64,000 nucleotides of DNA from Bin87 sp965217175. Its GTDB lineage: Bacteria > Chloroflexota > Dehalococcoidia > Lucifugimonadales > UBA3495. This document shows, one piece after another, positions 52,343 through 61,108 of this stretch. The stretch is from NCBI GenBank assembly GCA_965217175.1, contig OZ244251.1, forward strand, positions 868,001 through 932,000, given 5' to 3'. Below the pieces are notes generated by a model, which was not told the DNA's origin, ran no database searches, and saw nothing but the letters and a program-made list of their open reading frames with translations. A program made the position numbers and the translations under genes. Positions within the stretch are counted from its first letter, which is position 1. Each line of letters starts with the position of its first letter.

Positions 52343-53749
52343 ATGCCCAGTAACCAGGATATTGCCCTGATGGCGCACCTGATGCGTCGGGCCGGTTTTG
52401 GCGCCACGTACGCCGAGCTGGAAGAACGCGTTGCCCAGGGTTACGAAGCCACAGTTGAAGACCTATTGAATCCGGAAGCCCAGCCAGATCTGGAGATGGA
52501 CATTCTGGAGCGGCACTTCGTGGACTGGAAGGAAATGAACGCGCTGGAAGTTAACCAGGCGTACTGGACTTACCGGATGATCAACACGCGGCGACCGTTG
52601 CAGGAAAAGATAGCCCTGTTCTGGCACGGGATCCTTTGCACCGGCAACTCCAAGTGCGAACACGGCCGGCAGGTAAAACTCCAGCTGGACATGTTCCGCG
52701 ACATGGGCATGGGCAATTTTGATGCCCTGCTGAAAGGACTGGCTCGCGATCCGGCGATGGTGTTCTATCTGGACAACTGCATGAGCCATAAGGGCGCCAT
52801 TAACGAAAACTGGGGCCGTGAACTGCTGGAGCTGTTCTCCCTGGGCGTCGGTATGGACGGCCAGGCCAACTACTCTGAAGACGACGTTAAGGAAGCCGCC
52901 CGGGCCTTTACCGGCTGGACGATCACCAACGCCGTGCCGCGGTACCCCTACGGCCGCTATGAGGCCAACTTTATCTACAATCCGTACGACCACGACGAGG
53001 CAGAGAAGACCTTCCTTGGCGAGACCGGCAATCTCAACGGCGACGACATCGTCGAAATCATTGCCCGTCAGCCGGCGGCGGCCCGCTTTGTTTCCCGCCA
53101 CCTGTACAATTTCTTCGTAGCCGATGAGGTGCAGGTACCGGCCTGGCAGAACACGGAGCCGCGAGATCCGGAAGCCATTGCCCTGCTGGAGCAGACGTAC
53201 TTTGACTCCGGCTTCAACCTGACCGCCATGCTGCGGGTGCTGTTCAACTCCGACTTCTTCAAGAACGCCCGATTTGAGAAGGTAAAGAGTCCGGCTGAAG
53301 TCGTTATCGGAACGATGCGACTGGTACGCGACTTCACGACGCCGCGGCTGGGTCTGAACCCGCTGTCCAACGTCATTCGCTACATGGGCCAGGATCTGAT
53401 GAACCCGCCGACGGTTGAAGGCTGGCACACCGGCGCCGAGTGGATTGACTCGGGCACGCTGGTGGAGCGCATCAACTTTGCCGCCGATCAGGTTGGCAAC
53501 AAGAATCTGCCCGGAGTGCAGGACATCGTGTCTCGCCTGGGCCGGGAAGAGATCTCGGGAGCGGAAAACATCGTGGACCGCTGCCTTGAGATGATGGGAG
53601 CCTATGAATTGGCTCCGGAAACGCGAGACCAACTGGTCGCCTTCGCCAGCAGCGGCGGCGATGCCAACGTGGGCACTCCTGAATATTCGGATACGATTGC
53701 CCAAACTCTGCAGCTCATCGTGAGCACCCAAGAGTATCAGTTTGCGTAG
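52343..53749 (+). CDS. DUF1800 family protein (cassette 2)
   Basis: This encodes 468 residues; the ATG at 52343 follows GAAGCAGGAGGAACACGCT, so the upstream extension is rejected. It aligns along its whole length with the protein at 387: the start MPSNQDIALMAHLMRRAGF, the ENWGRELLELFSLGVG core, NPYDHDEAEKTFLGETGNLN, and DLMNPPTVEGWHTG are shared. No signal peptide. Function unknown. The DUF1501 gene follows 105 bp downstream. Confidence 0.9.
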   Translation: MPSNQDIALMAHLMRRAGFGATYAELEERVAQGYEATVEDLLNPEAQPDLEMDILERHFVDWKEMNALEVNQAYWTYRMINTRRPLQEKIALFWHGILCTGNSKCEHGRQVKLQLDMFRDMGMGNFDALLKGLARDPAMVFYLDNCMSHKGAINENWGRELLELFSLGVGMDGQANYSEDDVKEAARAFTGWTITNAVPRYPYGRYEANFIYNPYDHDEAEKTFLGETGNLNGDDIVEIIARQPAAARFVSRHLYNFFVADEVQVPAWQNTEPRDPEAIALLEQTYFDSGFNLTAMLRVLFNSDFFKNARFEKVKSPAEVVIGTMRLVRDFTTPRLGLNPLSNVIRYMGQDLMNPPTVEGWHTGAEWIDSGTLVERINFAADQVGNKNLPGVQDIVSRLGREEISGAENIVDRCLEMMGAYELAPETRDQLVAFASSGGDANVGTPEYSDTIAQTLQLIVSTQEYQFA

Positions 53750-53854
53750 ATCGGGACACTGGGCGCCGGCGGACGGCGATAAGCGCTGCCCGCCGGCATC
53801 AGGAACGTCGAACTCCGCTGTCCCGCTCCCGGTTCGACCACAAGGAGAAACGAG

Positions 53855-54988
53855 ATGACCGCAACCAAGAAAGATCCGGTGCTGGTGGTGCTCCAGCTTT
53901 CCGGCGGCAACGACGCTCTAAACACCGTCGTTCCCCACGGCGATCCGTTGTATTACGACAATCGCCCGTCTGTGCGCGTCCCCGAAGGGCAGGCGCTGGA
54001 CCTGAACGGCTATGTTGGCCTGAACCCCAACATGGGGACAATGAAGCGCCTGTACGATGATGGCAAACTGGCTGTCATTCAGGGCGTTGGCTACCCCAAC
54101 CCGAACCGCAGCCACTTCCGAAGTATGGACATTTGGCACACCTGCGAGCCCGACAAGCAGGGCACGGAAGGTTGGCTGGGCCGGGCCACTCGCGAAATCG
54201 ACCCCCACAAAGAAAACGTGCTGACGGCCGTTAACTTTGGTCGGGGACTACCCCGGGCGCTGGCCGCCCCGGGCGTTCCGGTTGCCTCGGTAGGCAATCT
54301 GGCCACCTACGGCGTTTTGACGGGGATCGAAGAGGAAGACCAGCGCACCGACGCGCTGGACATCTTCTCCAAGATTTACTCGCCTACCATCGGCCGCAGT
54401 TCAGTGGTGGATTATCTGTCTCAGACAGGCATGGACGCGCTGAAGGGCGCCGACATCCTGAGCACGGCTCCCGAGATGTACACCTCTACAGTGGAGTACG
54501 GCGGGAACGTGGTTGCGCAGTACATGAAGAACATCGCCCAGGTTCACCTGGCCGGTTTCGGTACGCGCATCCTCTACACCACTGCGCCTTACAACAGCTT
54601 CGACACGCACGCTGGCGAGCTGGCCGCCCACGCGAAACTGTGGACGGACACCTCCAACGCGATTGCGGACTTCTACGACGACCTGAAGGAACATGATGCC
54701 AGTGACAACGTGGTTGTGCTGGTATTCACGGAATTCGGCCGGCGCGTGCATGACAACGGATCCGGCACCGACCACGGCAGCGGCGGAATGGCCTTTGTGG
54801 TGGGCGATGCTGTAAACGGTGGAATGTACGGCGAATATCCGTCGCTGGAGGATGACAAGTTGCTGGAAGGCGACCTGCATTTCAGCACCGATTTCCGCAG
54901 CATCTACACCGACCTGCTGGAAGGCTTTATGGGTCTGGACGCCCAGCCGTTGGTGAACGGGACATTCGAGAAGTTCAACCTGGTGTAA
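53855..54988 (+). CDS. DUF1501 family protein (cassette 2)
   Basis: This encodes 377 residues; the ATG follows CAAGGAGAAACGAG. It shares with the protein at 1936 the blocks LSGGNDALNTVVPHGDPLYY, NRSHFRSMDIWHTCEPD, VNFGRGLPRALA, and TEFGRRVHDNGSGTDHG. It also lacks a Tat signal. The conserved Ser/Asp/His-bearing segments suggest a metal-dependent hydrolase-like fold, but activity is unproven. Confidence 0.9.
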   Translation: MTATKKDPVLVVLQLSGGNDALNTVVPHGDPLYYDNRPSVRVPEGQALDLNGYVGLNPNMGTMKRLYDDGKLAVIQGVGYPNPNRSHFRSMDIWHTCEPDKQGTEGWLGRATREIDPHKENVLTAVNFGRGLPRALAAPGVPVASVGNLATYGVLTGIEEEDQRTDALDIFSKIYSPTIGRSSVVDYLSQTGMDALKGADILSTAPEMYTSTVEYGGNVVAQYMKNIAQVHLAGFGTRILYTTAPYNSFDTHAGELAAHAKLWTDTSNAIADFYDDLKEHDASDNVVVLVFTEFGRRVHDNGSGTDHGSGGMAFVVGDAVNGGMYGEYPSLEDDKLLEGDLHFSTDFRSIYTDLLEGFMGLDAQPLVNGTFEKFNLV

Positions 54989-55087
54989 CCAAATGTGGGC
55001 GCATCTCAATGGTGCGCCCACGGCAACCCTGTGAGGATTTGCAGGTGCGCCAGATGTTTGTGACACCGTGGTAACGGAGGAGCGTTT

Positions 55088-56161
55088 ATGACTACTACCA
55101 CCCGACAGACAGGGTTGCCAACCCTGGACATTTCACTGCAGTACAGCCATACAATTGGCCGAGCTGAGTTTTCGGGGCCGGGATTCCGCAACCCGACGGC
55201 GATGGCACGAGGCGAAGGCAACGTGATGTACGTGGCCAATCGTTCATACGACTACCGCCCCGACGGAAAGCGGATCACCATGTGCACCGTTGATGAAGAG
55301 TTTATCGGCGAGTTTGCCAAGGGCGTGTTCGACCAGGGCGACGGCGAAGCGGTTTCCACCGACGGCGCCATCATCTGGCCGACGGCCATAGTGGTGGGCC
55401 CGGACGAAAACGTGTACCTGGCTGACGAGTATCTGGACCGAATCAGCATTTACTCTCCGGACGGAGAGTACTTGTCCAAGTGGGAAAGGCCAGGAACCGG
55501 CGACGGTGAATGGAACAATCCCAGCGGCCTGGCATTCGGAGCCGACGGCCGACTGTATGTGGTCGACTCGGCGAACCACCGGGTGCAGATACTTACCAAA
55601 GACGGCGAATACCTCTCCCAGTGGGGCGAATTTGGAAGCGGCCCCGGCCAGTTCAACATGCCGTACGGCATTAGTGTTGATCCGGCCGGCAACGTGCTCG
55701 TTGCCGACTGGCGCAATGACCGCATTCAGAAGTTCACCGCTGACGGTAAATTCCTGATGGAATTCGGCGAAACCGGTGACGGCCCCGGCCAACTGGCTCG
55801 CCCAACGGATGTCGCAGTAGACAAAGAGGGAACCATTTACGTGGCGGACTGGAACAACGACCGGTTGCAGATTTTCCACCCCACCGGCGCCTACGCAGGT
55901 ATGACCTACGGCGAAGGTTCCATGTCGCAGTGGGGAGTAGGCAAGCTGGACGCGAATCCGGAAATGTGGGAAGAGCGAAAGATGTCTCAGGGCCTGGAAC
56001 GGGAGAAGCTGTTCTGGGGTCCCATGGCGGTCGAATGCGACGATGACGGCAACATTTTCGTTGTTGAGACAGCCCGTTCGAGGATTCAGGTGTTCCGCAA
56101 GCAGGATGCCGTGTTCTTCGGTGTAAACGAGCGCGTGGTCGGTGGTGGCGGCCGCCTGTAA
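55088..56161 (+). CDS. NHL-repeat beta-propeller protein (cassette 2)
   Basis: This encodes 357 residues; the ATG follows TAACGGAGGAGCGTTT. About six blades are seen, for example GDGEWNNPSGLAFGADGRLY, GPGQFNMPYGISVDPAGNVL and GPGQLARPTDVAVDKEGTIY, each followed by VADWxNDRxQ. It begins with an N-terminal segment like the copy at 3178 (YSHTIGRAEFSGPGFRNPTA). A role as a docking propeller for the two DUF proteins is a guess from their constant linkage here. Confidence 0.88.
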   Translation: MTTTTRQTGLPTLDISLQYSHTIGRAEFSGPGFRNPTAMARGEGNVMYVANRSYDYRPDGKRITMCTVDEEFIGEFAKGVFDQGDGEAVSTDGAIIWPTAIVVGPDENVYLADEYLDRISIYSPDGEYLSKWERPGTGDGEWNNPSGLAFGADGRLYVVDSANHRVQILTKDGEYLSQWGEFGSGPGQFNMPYGISVDPAGNVLVADWRNDRIQKFTADGKFLMEFGETGDGPGQLARPTDVAVDKEGTIYVADWNNDRLQIFHPTGAYAGMTYGEGSMSQWGVGKLDANPEMWEERKMSQGLEREKLFWGPMAVECDDDGNIFVVETARSRIQVFRKQDAVFFGVNERVVGGGGRL

Positions 56162-56269
56162 ACGGCGTCGTCAATCACGCCGCGGTTGACCTGTTTCGGA
56201 GCGCGGCCAACGCGCGAAGGCACAGGAGACCAGCCGTAACGCGAACGTAACGGGCGTGCAACGCCCCAA

Positions 56270-56300
56270 CCCTGCCGGGATGATATACTACCCGGCAGGG
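56270..56300 (+). promoter_or_regulatory. Inverted repeat upstream of the Fur-family gene
   Basis: CCCTGCCGGG (56270-56279) is perfectly inverted at 56291-56300 around 11 AT-rich bases containing TATACT. It could terminate the NHL gene or, since TATACT (56284-56289) resembles a -10 box, be an operator over the promoter of the next gene. Confidence 0.45.
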
Positions 56301-56325
56301 ATTCATTTGGGATGGAATTGAAGTT

Positions 56326-56760
56326 TTGACTACTCAGGAAGACTTGGTGGCCCGGTTGAAACCGCTGGGGATCCGCCTGACGCCCCAGAGACTGGCCATT
56401 GCCGAGGTGGTGGTTAACTCCGCTGATCACCCAACTGTGCGGCAGGTGTTCGAACGGGTGCGGGATTTCTTCCCGTACGTAACGTTGGCTACCGTGTACT
56501 CGACGCTGGGGTTGCTGGAACAGGTGGGGATCGTGCGCGAACTGCCCTTTCAGAAGCAATCGCGCTATGACGCCAATCTGTCGCCACACGCCAACCTGGT
56601 GTGCCTGGGATGTGGAGCCGTGGTAGACGCCGATGTCGGCGAAGAACGTGTGGCCGAACTGGAACGGGCCATCAGTCTACGGGGAGACTTTCAGGTTTCT
56701 TCTCAGCGCGTCGACCTCTACGGTTATTGCGAAGGATGTGCGCCGGGCGCGGGCAACTGA
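56326..56760 (+). CDS. Fur family transcriptional regulator (PerR-like)
   Basis: This encodes 144 residues from a TTG at 56326; a GTG at 56347, with CAGGAAG before it, is an alternative start. The DNA-binding part has LKPLGIRLTPQRLAIAEVVV and HPTVRQVFERVRDFFPYVTL, then ATVYSTLGLLEQVGIVRE. The zinc pairs CLGC and CEGC are both present, and SPHANLVCLGCG fits the regulatory metal region. It probably senses iron or peroxide. The target is unknown; the gene next to it encodes a VWA protein. Confidence 0.87.
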   Translation: MTTQEDLVARLKPLGIRLTPQRLAIAEVVVNSADHPTVRQVFERVRDFFPYVTLATVYSTLGLLEQVGIVRELPFQKQSRYDANLSPHANLVCLGCGAVVDADVGEERVAELERAISLRGDFQVSSQRVDLYGYCEGCAPGAGN

Positions 56761-56783
56761 CCGAACAGGCGGGTTGAAGACCC

Positions 56784-57614
56784 ATGGCCATCTACATACT
56801 GTATGACGAGCCACAGCGGTCCTGGTGGCGGTTGTTCCTGGGGGTTTTGTTCCTGCTGCTCGCTCTGGCGATATTGGCCGCGCTGGTGATTGGCGTCCTG
56901 TGGGCTGTCAACCAGGATTCCGGCCCGAGGACTATCACACCGCCAACGGCCCAGGATTCGATAGGAAATCGGGGCCCCGAGCCGGTAGCGCCGGCGCCGG
57001 AAGATGCGGTTCCGTTGCAGGAAGCGGTGCCGTCGCTGTACGAATCCAACACCAACACCATCTTCCTCGTGGACGCCAGCCAGAGCATTTCTGATACGGA
57101 CAGCCTGGATGTGGTGCGGGAATCGTTGTTGCAGGTGGTATTTCCCTATATAGACCCCAGTGTTGGAACTCAGGCGGAGAACAGTCGGGCTGCGCTGGTG
57201 ACCTTCACTACCGATACGGTAGAGTTGATACCGTTGACGGCGCTGGATGGTGATCTGGCGGCACAGACTCAATGGCTACAATCGGTTCGGGACCTGGAAA
57301 CGAAAAACGAAGGGGCTTTTATTCTTGATGCCGTGGACGACGCTCACGAAATGCTGATCACCCTGAATGATTCGACACGGAGAAACGTCATTGTGCTGCT
57401 GACTGACGGCGCCGACGGCGGAATTTCAGAATTGGATGGCTCTTTGGTGGTTAGCGAGGTTGACCGGGCGACGTTGGTGGAGAAACTCAAGAACAGCCAA
57501 GTGAACGAACTGGCGGTTCACACCATTGGGTTGTGGGAGGAAGCGGATCACGGATCCCTGATGGTGTTGTCTGAGGCCACCGAAAACGGGCGTTATATCT
57601 ACGCCAGCCGATAA
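56784..57614 (+). CDS. VWA domain protein with N-terminal membrane anchor
   Basis: This encodes 276 residues. A membrane helix (about residues 14-40, RLFLGVLFLLLALAILAALV) is followed by a Pro/Ala linker and a von Willebrand A domain. The MIDAS motif FLVDASQSISDTDS lies near residue 95 and VLLTDGADGGIS near residue 208. It should bind a divalent metal and a partner protein outside the membrane. It begins 23 bp after the Fur-family stop. Partner unknown. Confidence 0.85.
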   Translation: MAIYILYDEPQRSWWRLFLGVLFLLLALAILAALVIGVLWAVNQDSGPRTITPPTAQDSIGNRGPEPVAPAPEDAVPLQEAVPSLYESNTNTIFLVDASQSISDTDSLDVVRESLLQVVFPYIDPSVGTQAENSRAALVTFTTDTVELIPLTALDGDLAAQTQWLQSVRDLETKNEGAFILDAVDDAHEMLITLNDSTRRNVIVLLTDGADGGISELDGSLVVSEVDRATLVEKLKNSQVNELAVHTIGLWEEADHGSLMVLSEATENGRYIYASR

Positions 57615-57710
57615 GCAGCGGGTCGCCTGCGCCCCGGTCGATGCCGGCAAAGCCGCATGGCGTCTGGGCTCGAGATGGGGTATTGGCATTCCCAGTGGAG
57701 AGGTGATCTG

Positions 57711-58916
57711 GTGGCCTATCTGTCGCGGCTGATCCTCACTAACTACCGGAATTTTCGCCAACTGGAACTCGATTTGCCTTCAGGCGTTTCGGTTTTTTAT
57801 GGCGCCAACGCTGAAGGCAAAACCGCCCTGCTGGAGTCGGTTTACACTCTGGCAGTGGGACGGTCATTCCGGGCCGGAAGCGAACGGCAGGTGGTGAATT
57901 TCGACGCGGGAAGCAGTGGACAGGCGGCCTACGTAGCGGGAATCGCCTGTCGCGACGGCCAGACCATCAATGCCGTGGTGGGCTATGAGCCTGTCGGCGC
58001 TGGCGACGGTTTATCGCAAACCAATACCCAGGAGCCCGGCGCTGCTGACTCTGTTGTTGCCGCCCCGTTCCCGATGGTGCGGAAGCGGATCAGGGTCAAT
58101 CGGCAGCCATCCACGGCGGCCAATCTGGTCGGGTTGATCGGCGCCACCCTGTTTGTCGCGGATGACCTGGATCTGGTGCTGGGGTCTCCGACCAACCGGC
58201 GCCGCTATCTCGACATACTGATCAGCCAGGCGGTGCCTGATTACCTGGCGGCGTTGCAACGTTATCAGGCGGCATTGCGGAGCCGGAACCGCTTGCTGCG
58301 TCTGCACCGGGATGGGCGGGTGGAGCCGGACGAGATGGAATACTGGAACGATCAACTGGTGGGATGCGGGTCATTGCTGGTATTGGGTCGGGCCAAAGCG
58401 TTGAAACACCTGGCGGTTTCGGCTGACGAGTTGCATCGGGAATTGGCAGGGTCCGGGCGGACGCTGCGACTGGTTTACCAACCGCGGGTCCCGCCGCAGG
58501 ACTCAATTGAGAATACGGAGCTGGAATTTCGCCGGCAGTTGCAGCAGCAAGCATCGCGGGAGAGGGCGACCGGCGTTACAGCAGTGGGCCCGCATCGCGA
58601 CGATTTCATCATAGTGTCCAACGGATTGCTGGCCAGCGACTTCGCCTCCAGGGGCGAGTCGCGAACCATCGCGCTGGCGCTGCGGCTGGCAGAGGCCGAA
58701 TACCTGTCTCGCATACGCGCCGACGATCCCATCATTCTGCTGGACGACGTGTTCTCCGAGATGGATAACGAAAGGCGGCAGCGAGTGCTATACAAGGTGT
58801 CAGGATACCGGCAAGCGCTGTTCACCACCACCGACGTGGAACCGGTGCGCGCGCATTTTGGTGCAGCCGCCACCTATTTCCGCGTCGCTGACGGTGCGGT
58901 GTCCCTGGACGCGTGA
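57711..58916 (+). CDS. recF: DNA replication and repair protein RecF
   Basis: This encodes 401 residues; the GTG at 57711 follows GTGGAGAGGTGATCTG, and the resulting start MAYLSRLILTNYRNFRQLEL is typical of RecF. Walker A GANAEGKTALLESVY near residue 31; SMC-like signature SRGESRTIALALRLAE; Walker B ILLDDVFSEMDNERR near residue 344. It loads RecA at gapped DNA with RecO and RecR. A long in-frame extension to 57657 is rejected. dnaA, dnaN and gyrB are not nearby, unlike many genomes. Confidence 0.93.
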   Translation: MAYLSRLILTNYRNFRQLELDLPSGVSVFYGANAEGKTALLESVYTLAVGRSFRAGSERQVVNFDAGSSGQAAYVAGIACRDGQTINAVVGYEPVGAGDGLSQTNTQEPGAADSVVAAPFPMVRKRIRVNRQPSTAANLVGLIGATLFVADDLDLVLGSPTNRRRYLDILISQAVPDYLAALQRYQAALRSRNRLLRLHRDGRVEPDEMEYWNDQLVGCGSLLVLGRAKALKHLAVSADELHRELAGSGRTLRLVYQPRVPPQDSIENTELEFRRQLQQQASRERATGVTAVGPHRDDFIIVSNGLLASDFASRGESRTIALALRLAEAEYLSRIRADDPIILLDDVFSEMDNERRQRVLYKVSGYRQALFTTTDVEPVRAHFGAAATYFRVADGAVSLDA

Positions 58917-58929
58917 GGGAAGGAGAGCG

Positions 58930-59751
58930 ATGACATCGGGAGCACCTGACGCATGGGATGGCATTGCCGCCGCCGCTGGTGCGCTGGCGGCCTCCAGCCA
59001 TGCCATCGCCCTGACCGGGGCCGGTCTGTCGGTGGAGAGCGGGATACCGTCGTTCCGGGGGCCGGACGGGTTGTGGACACGGTACGGCCAGCCCAGCAAC
59101 CTGTCGTACCGGGAGTTTGTGGCCGATCCGCAGGGATGGTGGGAGCAGCGGTTGCATGATGAGGTAACGGCGGGAAACCCTACCTACGACCTCAAGGATG
59201 CGGCGGACAATGCCGACCCAAACCCCGGGCATCTGGCGCTGGTGCAACTGGAGCAGGCGGGCGTGCTGAAGGCGACCATCACCCAGAACGTGGATGACCT
59301 GCACGGACGCGCCGGGAGCCGGGCGCTGCTGGAAATCCACGGGAACCGAAATTTCATGCGGTGCGTGGGATGCGGTCAGCGGTGGCCCCGGTCGGGTTAC
59401 GTGATCACCGACGTGCCGCCGGTATGCGATGCGTGTGGCGGCGTGGTCAAGCTGGACACGGTGATGTTCGGGGAGCCGATACCCAGTGCGACGCTGGAAG
59501 CTTGCTTCGCTGAAGTACAACGGTGTGACGCCATGTTGCTGGTGGGCACCTCCGGCACGGTTAACCCGGCGGCGCAGTTCCCGTTGCTGGCCAGGGACCT
59601 GGGGGCAAAAATCATTGAGGTGAACCCGGGGCCAACGCAACTGACCGATGCTGCCGACATAGCGATCAACGGGCCGGCCGGGGTGGTGCTGCCAGGAATC
59701 GTAGAATTGGTGCAGCAACGGCTGGGGCGCAAAGGGGAGGATGAGGGCTAA
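58930..59751 (+). CDS. Sir2 family NAD-dependent protein deacylase
   Basis: This encodes 273 residues; the ATG at 58930 follows GAGGGAAGGAGAGCG. Signatures: ALTGAGLSVESGIPSFRGPDG near residue 38 (20-residue core), TQNVDDLHGRAGSRALLEIHG with the catalytic His, zinc Cys pairs CVGC and CDAC, and LLVGTSGTVNPAAQF. It deacylates lysines using NAD+. recF lies 13 bp upstream, so they share a transcript. Confidence 0.92.
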   Translation: MTSGAPDAWDGIAAAAGALAASSHAIALTGAGLSVESGIPSFRGPDGLWTRYGQPSNLSYREFVADPQGWWEQRLHDEVTAGNPTYDLKDAADNADPNPGHLALVQLEQAGVLKATITQNVDDLHGRAGSRALLEIHGNRNFMRCVGCGQRWPRSGYVITDVPPVCDACGGVVKLDTVMFGEPIPSATLEACFAEVQRCDAMLLVGTSGTVNPAAQFPLLARDLGAKIIEVNPGPTQLTDAADIAINGPAGVVLPGIVELVQQRLGRKGEDEG

Positions 59752-59788
59752 AATATCCCTCTAAATACAGACGGTACAGCAGGAACGC

Positions 59789-61036
59789 ATGGGACAAGCC
59801 ATTAACAACTGGTTCCAGTCGGTGGCACAAGGATTTGCCGCCATCAATATCTCGTGGATCGACCTGATAATCGGCGCCGTTATCCTGGTGGCGGCGGTCT
59901 TGATCGCGGTGCTGTTCAGCAAGGTGATCTTCAGGTTATTGATGCGGTTGTCACGGGTATCTTCGGGTGATCTGGATGACCGTTTGGTGGCGGCGGCCCG
60001 TGGCCCGGTTACGACGTACATCATTCTGCTGGGCGTATACCTAGCGTTAACCGTTCCCCTGTCGCTGCCCCCGACAGTACAGGACGTGGTGAACCGGACG
60101 GCAGCGTTCGTGGCCGTGATTAACGGTGCAATCCTGATCAACGCCATTGGATCAGCGACGCTGCGCTGGTTGCAGGGTTACATGCAAAGTACCGATTCGG
60201 CCAACACCAGCAGCTGGGCGTTACCCATGGCACGTCGTGGAATTGTGATCGTGGTGTTTGCCATGGCGGGCATGGTGTCGCTGGACATTGTTGGCATCAA
60301 CATCAGCCCGCTCATCGCAGGACTGGGCATCGGCGGCCTGGCGGTGGCGTTGGCGCTGCAACCGACCCTGAGCAACCTGTTTGCGGGAACCTACGTGATC
60401 ACCGAAGGCGTGGTAAGTCAGGGCGACTACATCGAGATGGAGGGAGGTGTCAGCGGATACGTGGTTGACGTGAACTGGCGCAGCACACGATTGCGCACCT
60501 GGACCAACAACATGGTCATCATACCGAACTCCCGTTTCGCCGAGACGATTATCACCAACTTCAGCAAACCCGACCAGCACGTCAACGTGTACTTGACCTG
60601 CGGCGTGGCGTACGAGAGTGATTTGCAACTGGTGGAGGCGGTGAGCCAGGACGTGATGAACCTGGTACTGCGGGAACATCCCGGAGCGGTGCGGGTGTAC
60701 GGGTCATACTTCGGGTACGATGCTTTCGGAGAGAGCAACATCGACTTCTGGCTGTTCATGCAGGCGCAGAACCGGCTCGCCAGTTTTGAGGTTCGCAGCG
60801 AGTTGGTGAAGCAATTGCACGCTCGCCTGAACGCCGAGGGCATCACCATAAATTATCCGGTGCGGACGCTGCACTTCCCAGACGGGTGGAACGGCGCGGA
60901 CGGATCACCCATGCCGTCGGGAGCGGTGGCGGCGCGGGATGCGGCGATGCCGGCAGTTGGCGGTGCGCCCGTGGCAGCCGATACGCCGGAGGGCGGGAGT
61001 GGAGCAGACAGACCTGGTGGGGAGGGACCGGCATAG
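59789..61036 (+). CDS. Small-conductance mechanosensitive channel, MscS family
   Basis: This encodes 415 residues; the ATG follows CAGCAGGAACGC. Membrane helices (about residues 20-45, 75-95, 105-125, 145-165) lead to the pore helix GLGIGGLAVALALQPTLSNL near residue 185. The beta domain follows with SQGDYIEMEGGVSGYVVDVN and NNMVIIPNSRFAETII. The C-terminal 60 residues are Ala/Gly/Pro-rich. It relieves hypoosmotic stress. The insert between TM1 and TM3 is ordinary. Confidence 0.9.
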   Translation: MGQAINNWFQSVAQGFAAINISWIDLIIGAVILVAAVLIAVLFSKVIFRLLMRLSRVSSGDLDDRLVAAARGPVTTYIILLGVYLALTVPLSLPPTVQDVVNRTAAFVAVINGAILINAIGSATLRWLQGYMQSTDSANTSSWALPMARRGIVIVVFAMAGMVSLDIVGINISPLIAGLGIGGLAVALALQPTLSNLFAGTYVITEGVVSQGDYIEMEGGVSGYVVDVNWRSTRLRTWTNNMVIIPNSRFAETIITNFSKPDQHVNVYLTCGVAYESDLQLVEAVSQDVMNLVLREHPGAVRVYGSYFGYDAFGESNIDFWLFMQAQNRLASFEVRSELVKQLHARLNAEGITINYPVRTLHFPDGWNGADGSPMPSGAVAARDAAMPAVGGAPVAADTPEGGSGADRPGGEGPA

Positions 61037-61055
61037 GGGATCGGCTTCTTACATG

Positions 61056-61088
61056 GATGGTCCTTCGACAGGCTCAGGATGAACGGGG
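61056..61088. repeat. CTTCGACAGGCTCAGGA repeat
   Basis: GGTCCTTCGACAGGCTCAGG followed by ATGAACGGGGG (61059-61089) is the same module as at 17936 and 63759. It separates the convergent MscS and GrdB-like genes. Confidence 0.7.
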
Positions 61089-61108
61089 GTGGGGGGGTCT
61101 CGGGGTTT

